Source of the DNA: Chryseobacterium culicis
GTDB taxonomy: Bacteria > Bacteroidota > Bacteroidia > Flavobacteriales > Weeksellaceae
Length of the DNA stretch: 64,000 bases
Direction: 5' to 3'
Assembly (NCBI RefSeq): GCF_002979755.1
Contig: NZ_PCPP01000005.1
Span: 1 to 64,000, forward strand
Shown in pieces: positions 16,614 to 25,594 of this stretch (positions within the stretch are counted from its first letter, which is position 1; every line of letters starts with the position of its first letter). The position numbers and the translations under genes are program-made. Under the pieces are notes generated by a model that made no database searches, was not told the DNA's origin, and saw nothing but the letters and a program-made list of their open reading frames with translations.

Positions 16614-16668
16614 AAATCAACATTAAAATAAAATATTTAGTATGAATATCTTAATTTAATGTTGATTT
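16614..16668. promoter_or_regulatory. 13-bp perfect inverted repeat upstream of the receptor gene
   Basis: AAATCAACATTAA at 16614-16626 is exactly repeated in inverse at 16656-16668, 29 nt apart. The proximal arm covers the region where the -33 box of the receptor promoter should lie, so this looks like a paired operator, possibly looped. A regulator is not identifiable. Confidence 0.5.
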
Positions 16669-16725
16669 GGACTAAATTCGGAAAAATAATAATCTATTAT
16701 CTGAATTTAATTAAAAATTTTAATG

Positions 16726-17883
16726 TTAAAAGCTGGTAATGATTCTGTTAATTCCTTCTTCTAAAATTTCCTGTGAGGTGGAAAAGCAAATTCTGATATG
16801 ACCTTCAGCGCCTTTTCCAAACCATCTTTCTGATCCGGGAACAATCGCTACTTTTCCGTGTTTTAAGACATGCTGGGCAAATTCATCACTGGACATTCCG
16901 TTTTCTATCTTTGGAAACAGTACAAAAGTTGCTTCAGGCAGATTCGGGGTTACAATTTCTGAACGGCTTAATAATCTAAAAGCTAAGTCTCTGTTGTTCT
17001 GTAAATGGGCTAGAAACTCTTTATACCAGGGTTTTGCCTTCTCCAGTGCGACACTTCCTGCAATCTGGGATAAAGTAGAAACACCTTCTATGGTGGAGTT
17101 GAAATTGGATTTCTCTGTGAAATCTTCAAGGATATCCTGATCATTGCACAGTACAGCTCCAATTCTCAATCCTGCTATTCCGAATGATTTTGAAAATCCA
17201 TATACTGTAAAGCTCTTTTTCTTTGCCTTCTCAGATACTGAAGAATAGGTATGAAAACTTTTATTGTCATAAATAATATCACTCCAGATTTCATCACTCA
17301 TGACCCAAAGATCATGGGCTGAAGCAATCTCTGCTACTTTAATCAATATTTCTTTAGAATAAACTTTTCCAAGGGGATTATGCGGATTGCATATGCTGAT
17401 AAGCTTGGTTTTAGGACTGATTAAAGAAACCAGCTTTTCAAAATCAATTTCTCCCGTCACTGTATCCACAGGACATAATATTACTTTTCCTCCTGCTGTT
17501 TCTACTGATTTTTTGAAAAGAAAATCTACCGGATCCAGAATGATGGCTTCATCTCCGGGAGTAAGAACATACGAGGCAATCAGAAACATTCCCTGTGCAG
17601 CACTATTGACTGCCAGTACATTTTCAGGAGAGAAATTTCCGTGTTTTTCAGCATTAAAATGATCTGCAACACTTTTTTTGAATTCCGGAAGTCCCGAAAA
17701 AGGGCCGTAACTTAAATAGCCGTCTTTCAGGTATTCAATAATTCCCTGTTCTATTTCAGGAGCTGTTCTGAAGTCGGGATCTGCAGCTGTAAGAGGGATA
17801 ATTCCGTCTTCCAGGGTTGCCCATCTTCCGTTGTAAGCCTTTCTTTTTAGCGCTTCAAAGTTGATATCGTTATTGGTGAACAT
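16726..17883 (-). CDS. PLP-dependent aminotransferase, MalY/PatB-like (class I/II)
   Basis: A 385-residue fold-type I PLP enzyme. PLADPDF-like ITAADPDFRTAPEI stands at the N-terminus, CNPHNPLGKVYS and SDEIWSDIIYD are the cofactor pocket motifs, YGFSKSFGIAGLRIG carries the Schiff-base Lys, and a C-terminal Arg in GHIRICFS binds the substrate carboxylate. Members are aminotransferases or cystathionine beta-lyase-like C-S lyases; the sequence here does not separate them. It is 2 nt downstream of the FAD monooxygenase gene, so the two are co-translated and may act on one substrate. Confidence 0.88.
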   Translation of the reverse strand: MFTNNDINFEALKRKAYNGRWATLEDGIIPLTAADPDFRTAPEIEQGIIEYLKDGYLSYGPFSGLPEFKKSVADHFNAEKHGNFSPENVLAVNSAAQGMFLIASYVLTPGDEAIILDPVDFLFKKSVETAGGKVILCPVDTVTGEIDFEKLVSLISPKTKLISICNPHNPLGKVYSKEILIKVAEIASAHDLWVMSDEIWSDIIYDNKSFHTYSSVSEKAKKKSFTVYGFSKSFGIAGLRIGAVLCNDQDILEDFTEKSNFNSTIEGVSTLSQIAGSVALEKAKPWYKEFLAHLQNNRDLAFRLLSRSEIVTPNLPEATFVLFPKIENGMSSDEFAQHVLKHGKVAIVPGSERWFGKGAEGHIRICFSTSQEILEEGINRIITSF

Positions 17884-17885
17884 AT

Positions 17886-18962
17886 TTATTTATAAGATAT
17901 GGGTAAAATATTTTCTGTTTGTTGGTTGAGAGGGAGTAAAAACTGATTGAGTAATATCCTCCCATTGCTGATGTGAACCTCGATTTCAGGTTTTCTCTCA
18001 GACTCATATTTACTGAAAGCATACTCTACAGAATTTTCTTCAACTAAATATTTCGTTAGTAAAAAAGAATCTTTCAAAGCAGAAGTAACGCCCTGGCTTG
18101 TAAATGGAATCAGCGGATGTGCTGCATCACCGATAAATACGGTGTTTTCTTTGTAAAATGGATTGAGTTCTTCCAGTTCATAAACATTCCATAAATGTAC
18201 ATTTTTATAGTCTGATTTTCGTATGATTTCCGGAACTATAGGATGCCAGTTTTCAAAAACTTCAAGCATATATTTTCTTAGATTCTCTGCAGAACACTCA
18301 TTGATTGTGTATTTTTGGTTATCAAACTGTGAATACCAAAGAATCGTATCATCAGAAAGCTTAAGAATCCCGAATGTCAGACCGCCTTCTTCATGATGAA
18401 ATTTCATAAAGTCATTTTCAATAGAATCTGCAATCTCTTTATTCTGAATGATATTGACAACTTCACTTTCTCTTACCATTCTCATTATTTCATCTTTAAA
18501 AAGATTCTTCCTGATGCGGCTTCTGGATCCGTCAGAAATAACAATAATGTCTGCATCAACATTGGTTCCGTCAGAAAACTTAAGACTGTCACTTTGCTGA
18601 TCATCGTAGAATATGGTTTCTTCGTATGATATCTTTTCTTGAGAAATGTTTTGGGCTAACAGATTAATCAATGCGTGTCTCGAAATTGCAAAAACATTAT
18701 CCAGATCTTTTTCTGCCAGAAATTTTCCGGTGTGAGAATACTGTACATATTTTTTTAGGAAATTTCCATTTTTGAGAAGAAGATCAGGAGTGATGATTTG
18801 ATAAAGATAGTCCATCCCTTCCTTGGGGATGAGAAAGCCGTGACCAGCCAGATCTTTCCTTTTTCTTCTTTCATAAATGTGATAATCAATCTTGTATTTT
18901 TCTAAGTAATTCGCCATGCTTAAGCCGGAAATACCGGCGCCCACGACAGCAATTTTCTTCAT
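17886..18962 (-). CDS. FAD-dependent monooxygenase
   Basis: A 358-residue class A flavoprotein monooxygenase. The dinucleotide-binding GAGISGLSMANYLEK motif comes straight after the start, and the FAD ribityl motif FIGDAAHPLIPFTSQG is near residue 275. A middle DG-type motif reads VISDGSRSRIRK. Such enzymes hydroxylate aromatic or amine substrates with NAD(P)H and oxygen in the cytoplasm. An in-frame ATG 66 nt upstream would add a 22-residue Lys-rich extension not expected of the family, so the later ATG is preferred. Paired with the aminotransferase gene, 2 nt apart. Confidence 0.86.
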   Translation of the reverse strand: MKKIAVVGAGISGLSMANYLEKYKIDYHIYERRKRKDLAGHGFLIPKEGMDYLYQIITPDLLLKNGNFLKKYVQYSHTGKFLAEKDLDNVFAISRHALINLLAQNISQEKISYEETIFYDDQQSDSLKFSDGTNVDADIIVISDGSRSRIRKNLFKDEIMRMVRESEVVNIIQNKEIADSIENDFMKFHHEEGGLTFGILKLSDDTILWYSQFDNQKYTINECSAENLRKYMLEVFENWHPIVPEIIRKSDYKNVHLWNVYELEELNPFYKENTVFIGDAAHPLIPFTSQGVTSALKDSFLLTKYLVEENSVEYAFSKYESERKPEIEVHISNGRILLNQFLLPLNQQTENILPISYK

Positions 18963-19257
18963 TTGCGGAATAATGTATTTTTCAGGTTGGTTTTTTAAGT
19001 ATTTTTTATCTCCTTTAGATAAATACAAAATTAAAATTAAAAACCTTCACTATCTCAAAAAATGAGTCAATTTGATTTTTGTTTTATAAAAAATAAAATG
19101 AAAAGCATAACGTATTATTTGCAATAAAAAAATATGATTGATTTATTTTTATTTATAATATCTAAATGATTGTGAGATTGTTATGTGGGTAATGATAGCG
19201 ACAACAAAAACGGGTAAACTTCTTCCTGTTTGATGAATTCTTGAATAGTAATGCATA

Positions 19258-19284
19258 AAAAAACCGGAAAAAATTTCCGGTTCT
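19258..19284 (-). terminator. Intrinsic terminator after tryptophanase
   Basis: Stem AACCGGAAA (19262-19270) with TTTCCGGTT (19274-19282), followed on the minus strand by a U run. It lies 5 nt after the tnaA stop. Confidence 0.8.
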
Positions 19285-19288
19285 ATCA

Positions 19289-20665
19289 TTAAGCTTTTTC
19301 AAGCTGAACAGTAAAATGTCTTAAGATTTCCGGTTCCCAGGTGATCTTGTATCCTTTTGCTATTTCTTCACGTCTTTCGTATACGTTTTTGATAGCAGCA
19401 GCAATATAATCCATATGGTTGTTGGTATACGTTCTTCTAGGAATTGCCAGACGTACCAATTCTAACTTCGGATAGCGGTTTTCTCTTGTTGCAGGATCTC
19501 TGTCGGCTAACAAAGTTCCGATTTCCACAGTTCTGATCCCTGCTTCCTTATAAATTTCAAGTCCTAAGGTCTGTGCCGGATATTCTTCACGGGAAACTTT
19601 CGGAAGGAAATTTAAAGAATCAATGAATACAGCATGTCCTCCAATAGGTTTCTGAACAGGGATTCCATATTCTATTAATTTATTCCCCAGATATTCCACC
19701 TGAGAAATTCTGCTTTCAAGGTAAGCAAATTCAGTAGCTTCATCAAGACCTACTGCCAATGCTGCCATATCTCTTCCGGCCATTCCTCCATAAGTAATAA
19801 ACCCTTCGTAGATAATGGTAAAATTGGATGCTTTTCTGAAAACTTCTTCATTATTCAATGCAATGAAACCTCCTATATTGACTAAGCCGTCTTTTTTAGA
19901 GCTCATTGTCATCCCGTCTCCATAAGAGAAAATCTCTTTACAGATCTCCTTAATACTTCTGTTTTCCTGTCCTGCTTCTCTTTTTTTGATGAAATAAGCA
20001 TTCTCTGCAAATCTTGCTGAATCAAAGAATACAGGGATTCCATATTGGTCAGAAAGAGCTTTCACTGCTTTCATGTTTTCCAAAGAAACAGGCTGTCCTC
20101 CAGAAGAGTTACAGGTAATTGTAATTAAACAGAAAGGAATGTTTTCTTTAGGATGGCTTTTATAAACTTCTTCCAGTTTTTCAAGATTGATATTTCCTTT
20201 GAAAGGGTGAAGGTCATTAATATCAAAAGCTTCATCAATTGTACAGTCGATGGCATGAGCTTTTCTGATTTCGATATGTCCTTTTGTCGTATCAAAATGA
20301 GAGTTTCCGGGAACTACATCCCCTTCTTTTACCAATACTGAAAAAAGAACATTTTCTGCTGCTCTTCCCTGGTGTGTTGGCAATAAATATTTGAATCCTG
20401 TGATACTTTCAACGGTTTGCTGTAATTGTTCGAAAGAACGGGATCCTGCATAGCTTTCATCTCCTGTCATCAAAGCTGACCATTGTCTGTCAGACATTGC
20501 TCCGGTTCCGGAATCAGTAAGCAGGTCAATGTAAACATGTGAAGATCTTAAATTGAAAAGATTGTAATTCGCTTCTTTAAGCCATTGCTCTCTTTCTTCT
20601 CTTGTAGATTGGTAGATTTCCTCCACCATTTTAATGCGGAAAGGTTCCGCGTACGGTAAATTCAT
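19289..20665 (-). CDS. tnaA: Tryptophanase
   Basis: A 458-residue PLP beta-eliminating lyase that splits tryptophan to indole, pyruvate and ammonia; indole production is a known trait of many Chryseobacterium. PTHQGRAAEN and SSGGQPVS are shared by tryptophanase and tyrosine phenol-lyase. Three points favour tryptophanase: FDTTKGH at 124-130 with the Asp of tryptophanases, VEIGTLLADRDP, and a C-terminal RHFT with His. The PLP Lys is in SSKKD (257-258). A short 16-codon frame upstream (20680-20730) has no Trp codon, so no TnaC-type control is seen. It lies 93 nt after the DUF502 gene, perhaps on the same message. Confidence 0.92.
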   Translation of the reverse strand: MNLPYAEPFRIKMVEEIYQSTREEREQWLKEANYNLFNLRSSHVYIDLLTDSGTGAMSDRQWSALMTGDESYAGSRSFEQLQQTVESITGFKYLLPTHQGRAAENVLFSVLVKEGDVVPGNSHFDTTKGHIEIRKAHAIDCTIDEAFDINDLHPFKGNINLEKLEEVYKSHPKENIPFCLITITCNSSGGQPVSLENMKAVKALSDQYGIPVFFDSARFAENAYFIKKREAGQENRSIKEICKEIFSYGDGMTMSSKKDGLVNIGGFIALNNEEVFRKASNFTIIYEGFITYGGMAGRDMAALAVGLDEATEFAYLESRISQVEYLGNKLIEYGIPVQKPIGGHAVFIDSLNFLPKVSREEYPAQTLGLEIYKEAGIRTVEIGTLLADRDPATRENRYPKLELVRLAIPRRTYTNNHMDYIAAAIKNVYERREEIAKGYKITWEPEILRHFTVQLEKA

Positions 20666-20758
20666 GAGTTAAATATGTTTTAAATTGTTTGTAAAGAAAA
20701 TGTGCTTGAAAATAATTTTTCAAATTTCATCAATGTATAAATAAGGCGGAAAAAGAAA

Positions 20759-21376
20759 TTATTCCGGAGCCTTAAATATATTTTCATCAGAATGGAATCC
20801 GGCTACACCGCCACTCACTGCGAACTTCATGGCAGAAGCCGCTGTCATTCCCACTACAGGTTTGATGTTTTTTTCTTCAGTAACAATTACCCAGCCCGAG
20901 ATGGCGTACGAGTGGGGAAGATATACCGCAACGTAATTATGCTTGTCAACGTCCGACATTTCTTTTTGGGTTAAAAAGCCGATTCTCCAGATTTCCGGAT
21001 TCTCATTGGTTTTTACCCATACAGGATCGTTGAATTTTTTCTTATCGCCCACGAATGAAGACATCACGTCTTTCGTAGGAGTATAGATATGTTTTACTCC
21101 CGGAGTTTTCTCCAGTAAGCTGTCCATCGTATCGAAAAAGAATCTTCCGACAACGAATTTATTTCCTAAATATCCTAAAATAGCCGTAAACAGAATGATG
21201 GATACAAATACGAGCCCCGGAATCTGCTTGGCCAAAGAAGGAACAAGGTTGTCAATCGCACTTACGATATACCAGATGACAAAAATGGTAAGCCCGATAG
21301 GACCAATGATCACGAGCCCCTGGAAAAAATTTTTCAGGAATAGATTGGCGATATTTTCAAAGCTTGGCTTCTTCAA
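20759..21376 (-). CDS. DUF502 family membrane protein
   Basis: A 205-residue protein with two N-terminal transmembrane helices (about 15-40 and 50-75), the second within GLVFVSIILFTAILGYLG, then the family signature GVKHIYTPTKDVMSSFVGD and a soluble C-terminal domain. Function is not established. No ATG lies between the upstream stop codon and the conserved KKPSFENIAN segment, so the start is a TTG (21374-21376, minus strand). It follows miaE by 24 nt and is probably co-transcribed with it. Confidence 0.85.
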   Translation of the reverse strand: MKKPSFENIANLFLKNFFQGLVIIGPIGLTIFVIWYIVSAIDNLVPSLAKQIPGLVFVSIILFTAILGYLGNKFVVGRFFFDTMDSLLEKTPGVKHIYTPTKDVMSSFVGDKKKFNDPVWVKTNENPEIWRIGFLTQKEMSDVDKHNYVAVYLPHSYAISGWVIVTEEKNIKPVVGMTAASAMKFAVSGGVAGFHSDENIFKAPE

Positions 21377-21400
21377 TGGATACTCTTTACTATTTTTATT

Positions 21401-21979
21401 TTAACCGTGGATGGTTTCTTTGTTTCCGTAGGATTTAATAATATTGGCCTCATATTCCAGCCATTCTTCCCAACGTTTGTTTACTTTTTCAGGATCTCCA
21501 AGCTGTCTTGCAAACCTTATGAAAGTTGTATAATGATTGGCTTCAGAAATCATCAGTTCTTTGTAGAAAACCTTAAGCTCTTCGTCTTTGATGTTTTCGG
21601 TAAGAACCTTAAATCTTTCGCAGCTTCTGGCTTCAATCATAGCTGCAAAAAGCATTTTATCTACGATGAGGTCTTCTCTGGTTCCCTGCACAATAAATTT
21701 TGCCAGTTCATTGACATAATCATCTTTTCTGGCTCTTCCAAAAGTAAAACCTCTTTTCTTAATGATTTCATGCACCTGATTAAAATGATCTAATTCTTCC
21801 TGTGCAATGGCAAGAAGTTCGGTCACAATCTCAGGATATTCCGGAAGCATTGTAATCAGCCCTATGGCATTGGTGGCTGCTTTTTGCTCACACCAGGCAT
21901 GATCCGTTAAAATTTCTCCAATGTTTCCTTCTGCAATATTTGCCCACCTTGGATCGGTAGGTAGTTTCAACTTAAACAT
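21401..21979 (-). CDS. miaE: tRNA 2-methylthio-N6-isopentenyladenosine-37 hydroxylase
   Basis: A 192-residue ferritin-like di-iron protein that hydroxylates the isopentenyl group of ms2i6A37 in tRNA. Helical iron-binding motifs are visible: an early Glu in DHAWCEQKAA, EELDHFNQVHEI, EARSCERF and EANHYTTFIRFA. Length and N-terminus match the family. MiaB, which makes its substrate, is encoded at 47942 in the same window. First gene of a likely pair with DUF502. Confidence 0.9.
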   Translation of the reverse strand: MFKLKLPTDPRWANIAEGNIGEILTDHAWCEQKAATNAIGLITMLPEYPEIVTELLAIAQEELDHFNQVHEIIKKRGFTFGRARKDDYVNELAKFIVQGTREDLIVDKMLFAAMIEARSCERFKVLTENIKDEELKVFYKELMISEANHYTTFIRFARQLGDPEKVNKRWEEWLEYEANIIKSYGNKETIHG

Positions 21980-22053
21980 GTTGTAAAATTTTTGTAAATT
22001 TAAACAAATTGAGGTAAGGAATGTGACTTTATTTCAATTTGATCATTAAAGTC

Positions 22054-23142
22054 TTAAGATGCGGTCTTTCTTCTTAAGAATTCCAGAATATTCCAACCTG
22101 ATGTATCTACTTTTTTCAATCCTGCCGAAATAATGAAGGCCAAAACGATATTAATACCATAAATAATGATCATCAAAAGCCACCACGGCATGTTTTCTTT
22201 TAATGGAACTACCAGGAAATAAACCAGAGAAGAACTGATTCCCTGTGCAAAGTAGAAGAAAATGGCATTCTTCCCGATATAGGTGATGAAGTTTTCTTTT
22301 GTAATCTTCAGTCGGTTATAAAGGACAAATAAAGTTACCAGAGAGAATAATGCCCAGATGATATAAGGGATTTTTGGAGGAAACTTATTCTTATTGATTT
22401 TATAGAAGATATCACCTCCATAGTACCAGAACATCCCTATAAGTGCTGCACCCACAAGTGCATATAATACAGGAATTGCTTTGGCTGGAATCTTTTTTCC
22501 ACGCATGGTGTGGCCAATTAAAAAGACAGCAAGATAGAAAGCAACATATCCCACCTGTCCCGCTGGATAATATTCCGGAAAGATGTTGAATAGCAGTGTT
22601 AAACCTATACAAAGTCCGATGAACCAATGGATATGTTTTGGGAAAAATCTTAAAATTAATACCCCGAAAACGGTGAGGATATAATATACTTTTAGATACC
22701 AGAAGCTTCCCATTACCACAGGGAAGGTATCGGCGTTGGTGTACTGATGAAGATACCAATTTCCAAGATTTTCCCATTGGGGATAGACTGAAATACTGGT
22801 TGTTGAATATTTGGAACCAAAGGTGGAGTAAAAACTCTGGAGCCATTCCATAGAAAAGAAACTCAATCCAAATACTTTAAAGAAGTAATCTAAAAAGAAA
22901 AGGAAGGTTACAAAAATCATATAAGTGATCTGCAGTTTCAGAAGACGGTATAATGTTTTTTCAATATTTGCTCCCGAAGTAATACCGCTCAACGCATAAA
23001 AAAGTGCGACATCAAAGACCAGAGAAAACACTCTTACTTCTGCGGGAATATAAAACTGCCCAGACCAGAAAGCGGTATGGATAAATATGATGGAAAGTGT
23101 GGCCAGTCCTTTGGCGAAATCAATGTAGAGATCTCTGTTCAT
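22054..23142 (-). CDS. Acyltransferase family membrane protein
   Basis: A 362-residue polytopic membrane protein of the acyltransferase 3 type. It starts MNRDLYIDFAKGLATLSIIFIHTAFW, containing the D-x-x-K/R and the helix-1 His typical of the family, and has about ten hydrophobic segments. Relatives O-acetylate surface glycans or lipids; the target is unknown. The frame opens earlier at an ATG 45 nt upstream, but family similarity begins at the chosen ATG. Single gene with nothing diagnostic next to it. Confidence 0.8.
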   Translation of the reverse strand: MNRDLYIDFAKGLATLSIIFIHTAFWSGQFYIPAEVRVFSLVFDVALFYALSGITSGANIEKTLYRLLKLQITYMIFVTFLFFLDYFFKVFGLSFFSMEWLQSFYSTFGSKYSTTSISVYPQWENLGNWYLHQYTNADTFPVVMGSFWYLKVYYILTVFGVLILRFFPKHIHWFIGLCIGLTLLFNIFPEYYPAGQVGYVAFYLAVFLIGHTMRGKKIPAKAIPVLYALVGAALIGMFWYYGGDIFYKINKNKFPPKIPYIIWALFSLVTLFVLYNRLKITKENFITYIGKNAIFFYFAQGISSSLVYFLVVPLKENMPWWLLMIIIYGINIVLAFIISAGLKKVDTSGWNILEFLRRKTAS

Positions 23143-23286
23143 CGTAGTTGCTTGGATATTCTTTTTATTTTTCAAAAATACAAACAAATTGATTTTATAA
23201 ATAGAGAAAAAAAATGTTAAAATAAAAAGGGGCGGAACATACTGTCCGCCTCCTTTCTTAAATATGCTAAAAATGAATGTTCTCGT

Positions 23287-24174
23287 TTATTGAAGATGTT
23301 TAAATTCTTCCGCAGAAATTTCTCCTGACTGAATTTTTCTAAGTTCATCAATATATTGACTCATATACGCGTCAATTTCAGGATTTACGGTATTCTTAGC
23401 CATCTTATAAGTTCCGTTTAATACTCCCTGATAATAATAGAAGAAGTTATAATCGAAATTTGAAGCATTAAGATCATACTGTCCTAAAAGGAATCCTAAA
23501 CGAACTGCTGATCTTCTTTGTGCAGGTGTTCCGTGATGGTTAACACTCGTTGTCTGATAGTCCCCAATGCTTTGAGCAAATTCATAGGCTGCTGCAATTT
23601 CCGGGAAACTGGTTTTGTTGTACCCGTTAGGTCTTCTCAGATAATATCCTGCAAAGCCATCCGCTTCAAGTTCGTTCGGTCTGTATGTTGATTCTGATAC
23701 AGAAGGCAGATTGAAGATGTACTGCAGCTGATGCCCATATTCGTGAGCAAGAATCATTGCGTTTACAATATCACCTCCTTTTGATTTTGCATCATAATAG
23801 ATTGCATATCCATAATAGATCTTTCCTGTGGAGTAGGAAATCGCATTATAGGTTGAATTGAAATTGGATGGATCGTTTACAAAACGCAGCGTAGGATTGC
23901 TTCTTCCCCACATGCTTGCAATTTTAGTCATCTGACCGTTCATAAAATTGGTGTCTGTGGTGTTTTGAAGCCCAGTCAGTAAAACTGAATTGGAGCTCCA
24001 GTTGTTGTCAACATAAGAACACCCTTTTTCAGTAGTTCCTGGCTGATCAATTTTTGCACTCTGTGCTTCTTGTTGAGGTTGAACATTGTTGTCCATTTGG
24101 TCATCACTACATGCTGTTAATGAAGTTACAGCAATGGCACCTGCTAGTAAGCAGAGATTAAAGTTTCTTTTCAT
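23287..24174 (-). CDS. Lipoprotein zinc metalloprotease (HEYGH)
   Basis: A 295-residue putative secreted neutral zinc metallopeptidase. The N-terminus MKRNFNLCLLAGAIAVTSL ends in a TAC lipobox, followed by a Gln/Asp-rich linker. The gluzincin-like active site HEYGHQLQYIF is in the middle, and ELEADGFAGYYL gives the third ligand (Glu/Asp), the arrangement of the YpfJ/neutral zinc metallopeptidase family. Substrate unknown. A 4-codon-longer start exists but would lengthen the signal peptide with no gain. Confidence 0.82.
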   Translation of the reverse strand: MKRNFNLCLLAGAIAVTSLTACSDDQMDNNVQPQQEAQSAKIDQPGTTEKGCSYVDNNWSSNSVLLTGLQNTTDTNFMNGQMTKIASMWGRSNPTLRFVNDPSNFNSTYNAISYSTGKIYYGYAIYYDAKSKGGDIVNAMILAHEYGHQLQYIFNLPSVSESTYRPNELEADGFAGYYLRRPNGYNKTSFPEIAAAYEFAQSIGDYQTTSVNHHGTPAQRRSAVRLGFLLGQYDLNASNFDYNFFYYYQGVLNGTYKMAKNTVNPEIDAYMSQYIDELRKIQSGEISAEEFKHLQ

Positions 24175-24320
24175 ATATAAATTCAATTTGGTAAAACGAA
24201 GGTATGAAATTATCTCTTAAGTGTGAGTACATTATTTAAAAAAATTATTCAAAACATAGTGAATAGGATTTTAATTAAAAAAACATTGCTTTGATTGTAA
24301 GCTAATTAGAAATTTATATG

Positions 24321-24328
24321 TATATTTG
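24321..24328 (+). promoter_or_regulatory. -7 promoter element for rplU-rpmA
   Basis: TATATTTG fits TAnnTTTG exactly, 30 nt upstream of the rplU ATG. An ATTG at 24294-24297 is a possible but widely spaced -33 box. Confidence 0.6.
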
Positions 24329-24358
24329 CACCTCGAAATAACTAAAAATTTATAAACA

Positions 24359-24937
24359 ATGTTTGCAATTGTAGAAATAGCAGGGCTTCAATACAAAGTT
24401 GAGCAAGACCAGAAGTTGTTTGTAAACCGTTTAAAAGGAGATAAAGGAGGAAAAGTTTCTTTCGATAAAGTTCTTCTTACTGTAAACGGTGCAATCACTG
24501 TAGGCGCCCCAGCTGTAAACGGAATCACTGTAGAAGCAGAGATCCTTGACCACGTAAAAGCTGATAAAGTAATCGTTTTCAAAAAGAAAAGAAGAAAAGG
24601 TTACAAAGTGAAAAACGGTCACAGACAATCTTTAACTCAAATCGTAATCACTGGGATTACAGGATTTGAAGGTGGAGCTAAAAAAGCTGCTGCTAAAAAA
24701 GAAACTGTGAAAGGTGAAGTTCTTTCTGACAACGCAACTGTTAACTTTGGTGAAGATCACGAGTTGAACTATCACTTAAAGAAAAACAACTTGTCTCAGT
24801 CTAAAGAGAACAGAGAAACTTTAATTACTTTAGGTAAAGCAGTTAAAGTTGAATTAGAAAAGAATATTCTTACTCATGAAGAAGTAGATGCTGCTATCAT
24901 TAAGAATATCGATCAATTTAAAGCACTTAATAAATAA
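24359..24937 (+). CDS. rplU: Large ribosomal subunit protein bL21, C-terminally extended
   Basis: The first ~103 residues are a normal bL21 (MFAIVEIAGLQYKVEQDQKLFVNRL ... KKKRRKGYKVKNGHRQSLTQI). An Ala/Lys linker and an ~75-residue helical tail follow, giving 192 residues, nearly twice the E. coli protein. Such tails are known in Flavobacteriia; their role on the ribosome is unclear. It forms the usual operon with rpmA, 12 nt downstream. Confidence 0.95.
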   Translation: MFAIVEIAGLQYKVEQDQKLFVNRLKGDKGGKVSFDKVLLTVNGAITVGAPAVNGITVEAEILDHVKADKVIVFKKKRRKGYKVKNGHRQSLTQIVITGITGFEGGAKKAAAKKETVKGEVLSDNATVNFGEDHELNYHLKKNNLSQSKENRETLITLGKAVKVELEKNILTHEEVDAAIIKNIDQFKALNK

Positions 24938-24949
24938 TCCAGTAATAAA

Positions 24950-25207
24950 ATGGCACACAAGAAAGGAGTCGGTAGTTCCAAGAACGGTAGAGAGTCTCAC
25001 TCTAAAAGATTAGGTGTGAAGATTTTCGGAGGACAAGAAGCTATTGCCGGAAATATTATTGTTAGACAAAGAGGTACTCAACACCACCCAGGTGATAACG
25101 TGGGAATCGGTAAAGATCACACTTTGTTTGCATTAGTAGATGGTAAAGTAGTTTTCAGAAAGAAAGCAAACAACAGATCTTTCGTATCTGTAGAACCAAA
25201 CGCATAA
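24950..25207 (+). CDS. rpmA: Large ribosomal subunit protein bL27
   Basis: An 85-residue bL27 starting MAHKKGVGSSKNGRESHSKR, whose N-terminal tail reaches the peptidyl-transferase centre. It lacks the cleavable N-terminal extension found in Firmicutes. The body includes GVKIFGGQEAIAGNIIVRQRGT and a C-terminal KKANNRSFVSVEP. Second gene of the rplU operon, followed by a strong terminator. Confidence 0.97.
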   Translation: MAHKKGVGSSKNGRESHSKRLGVKIFGGQEAIAGNIIVRQRGTQHHPGDNVGIGKDHTLFALVDGKVVFRKKANNRSFVSVEPNA

Positions 25208-25230
25208 TTTTTAAGCGTTTTATAAAAATT

Positions 25231-25261
25231 AAAACCTCAGTTTTTACTGAGGTTTTTTTAT
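25231..25261 (+). terminator. Intrinsic terminator of rplU-rpmA
   Basis: An 11-bp perfect stem (25231-25241 with 25246-25256), TTTT loop, then a T run. Confidence 0.9.
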
Positions 25262-25300
25262 TTACAGGTTTTAAAGTATTCATTTATTCGTGAAATATTT

Positions 25301-25308
25301 TATATTTG
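25301..25308 (+). promoter_or_regulatory. -7 promoter element of peptide gene A
   Basis: TATATTTG, preceded by GTGAAATATT. The same promoter words and the same 31-nt distance to the 5' UTR element recur in peptide gene B. Confidence 0.6.
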
Positions 25309-25339
25309 TTAACTGTCCAGTTTTGAGTCAGTTGCGAAA

Positions 25340-25362
25340 GCCGAAAAGCATAAAGAGTAGGC
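25340..25362 (+). promoter_or_regulatory. Conserved 5' UTR element, copy 2
   Basis: A 23-nt element with GCCGAAAAGC (25340-25349) and AGAGTAGGC (25354-25362). The ends GCC and GGC can pair. It ends 21 nt before the ATG at 25384 and lies about 31 nt after the -7 element, so it is transcribed. Confidence 0.7.
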
Positions 25363-25383
25363 CAATAATAAAACAAAATATCC

Positions 25384-25551
25384 ATGAAAAATGTAAGAAA
25401 ATTAACCAGAACGAATTTAAAAGGAGTAACCGGAGGTGTGGCAGCAGTATGTCCTTCCATGTTTCAGTCCTGTGACGAATGGTGCAGATGGTCTCCGTGG
25501 CAGAAATCACACTGTATGCTTTCTCAGCCATGTACAGAATGTTTCGAATAA
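25384..25551 (+). CDS. Cys-rich double-glycine-leader peptide A (bacteriocin-like)
   Basis: A 55-residue gene below usual ORF cut-offs. The 18-residue leader MKNVRKLTRTNLKGVTGG ends in Gly-Gly. The 37-residue core has six Cys (23, 30, 34, 44, 50, 53) in a CP-x5-SC-x2-WC ... QK-x2-C ... PC-x-ECF pattern shared with peptide B 208 nt downstream. It probably matures by cleavage after GG and may form disulfides or other Cys-based cross-links. Activity is unknown and no processing or immunity gene is adjacent. It has its own promoter, 5' UTR element and terminator, so each copy is an independent unit. Confidence 0.82.
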   Translation: MKNVRKLTRTNLKGVTGGVAAVCPSMFQSCDEWCRWSPWQKSHCMLSQPCTECFE

Positions 25552-25594
25552 GATATACAAGTACAGACTTTATTATTCTTGAAAATAACAAGAG

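Noticed and set aside
19289..20665. Tyrosine phenol-lyase as the identity of the tnaA gene
   Set aside because: FDTT, VEIG-x-x-L and RHFT follow tryptophanase rather than tyrosine phenol-lyase.
20680..20730. TnaC-like leader before tryptophanase
   Set aside because: The only short frame (16 codons) has no Trp codon and no conserved TnaC-like end.
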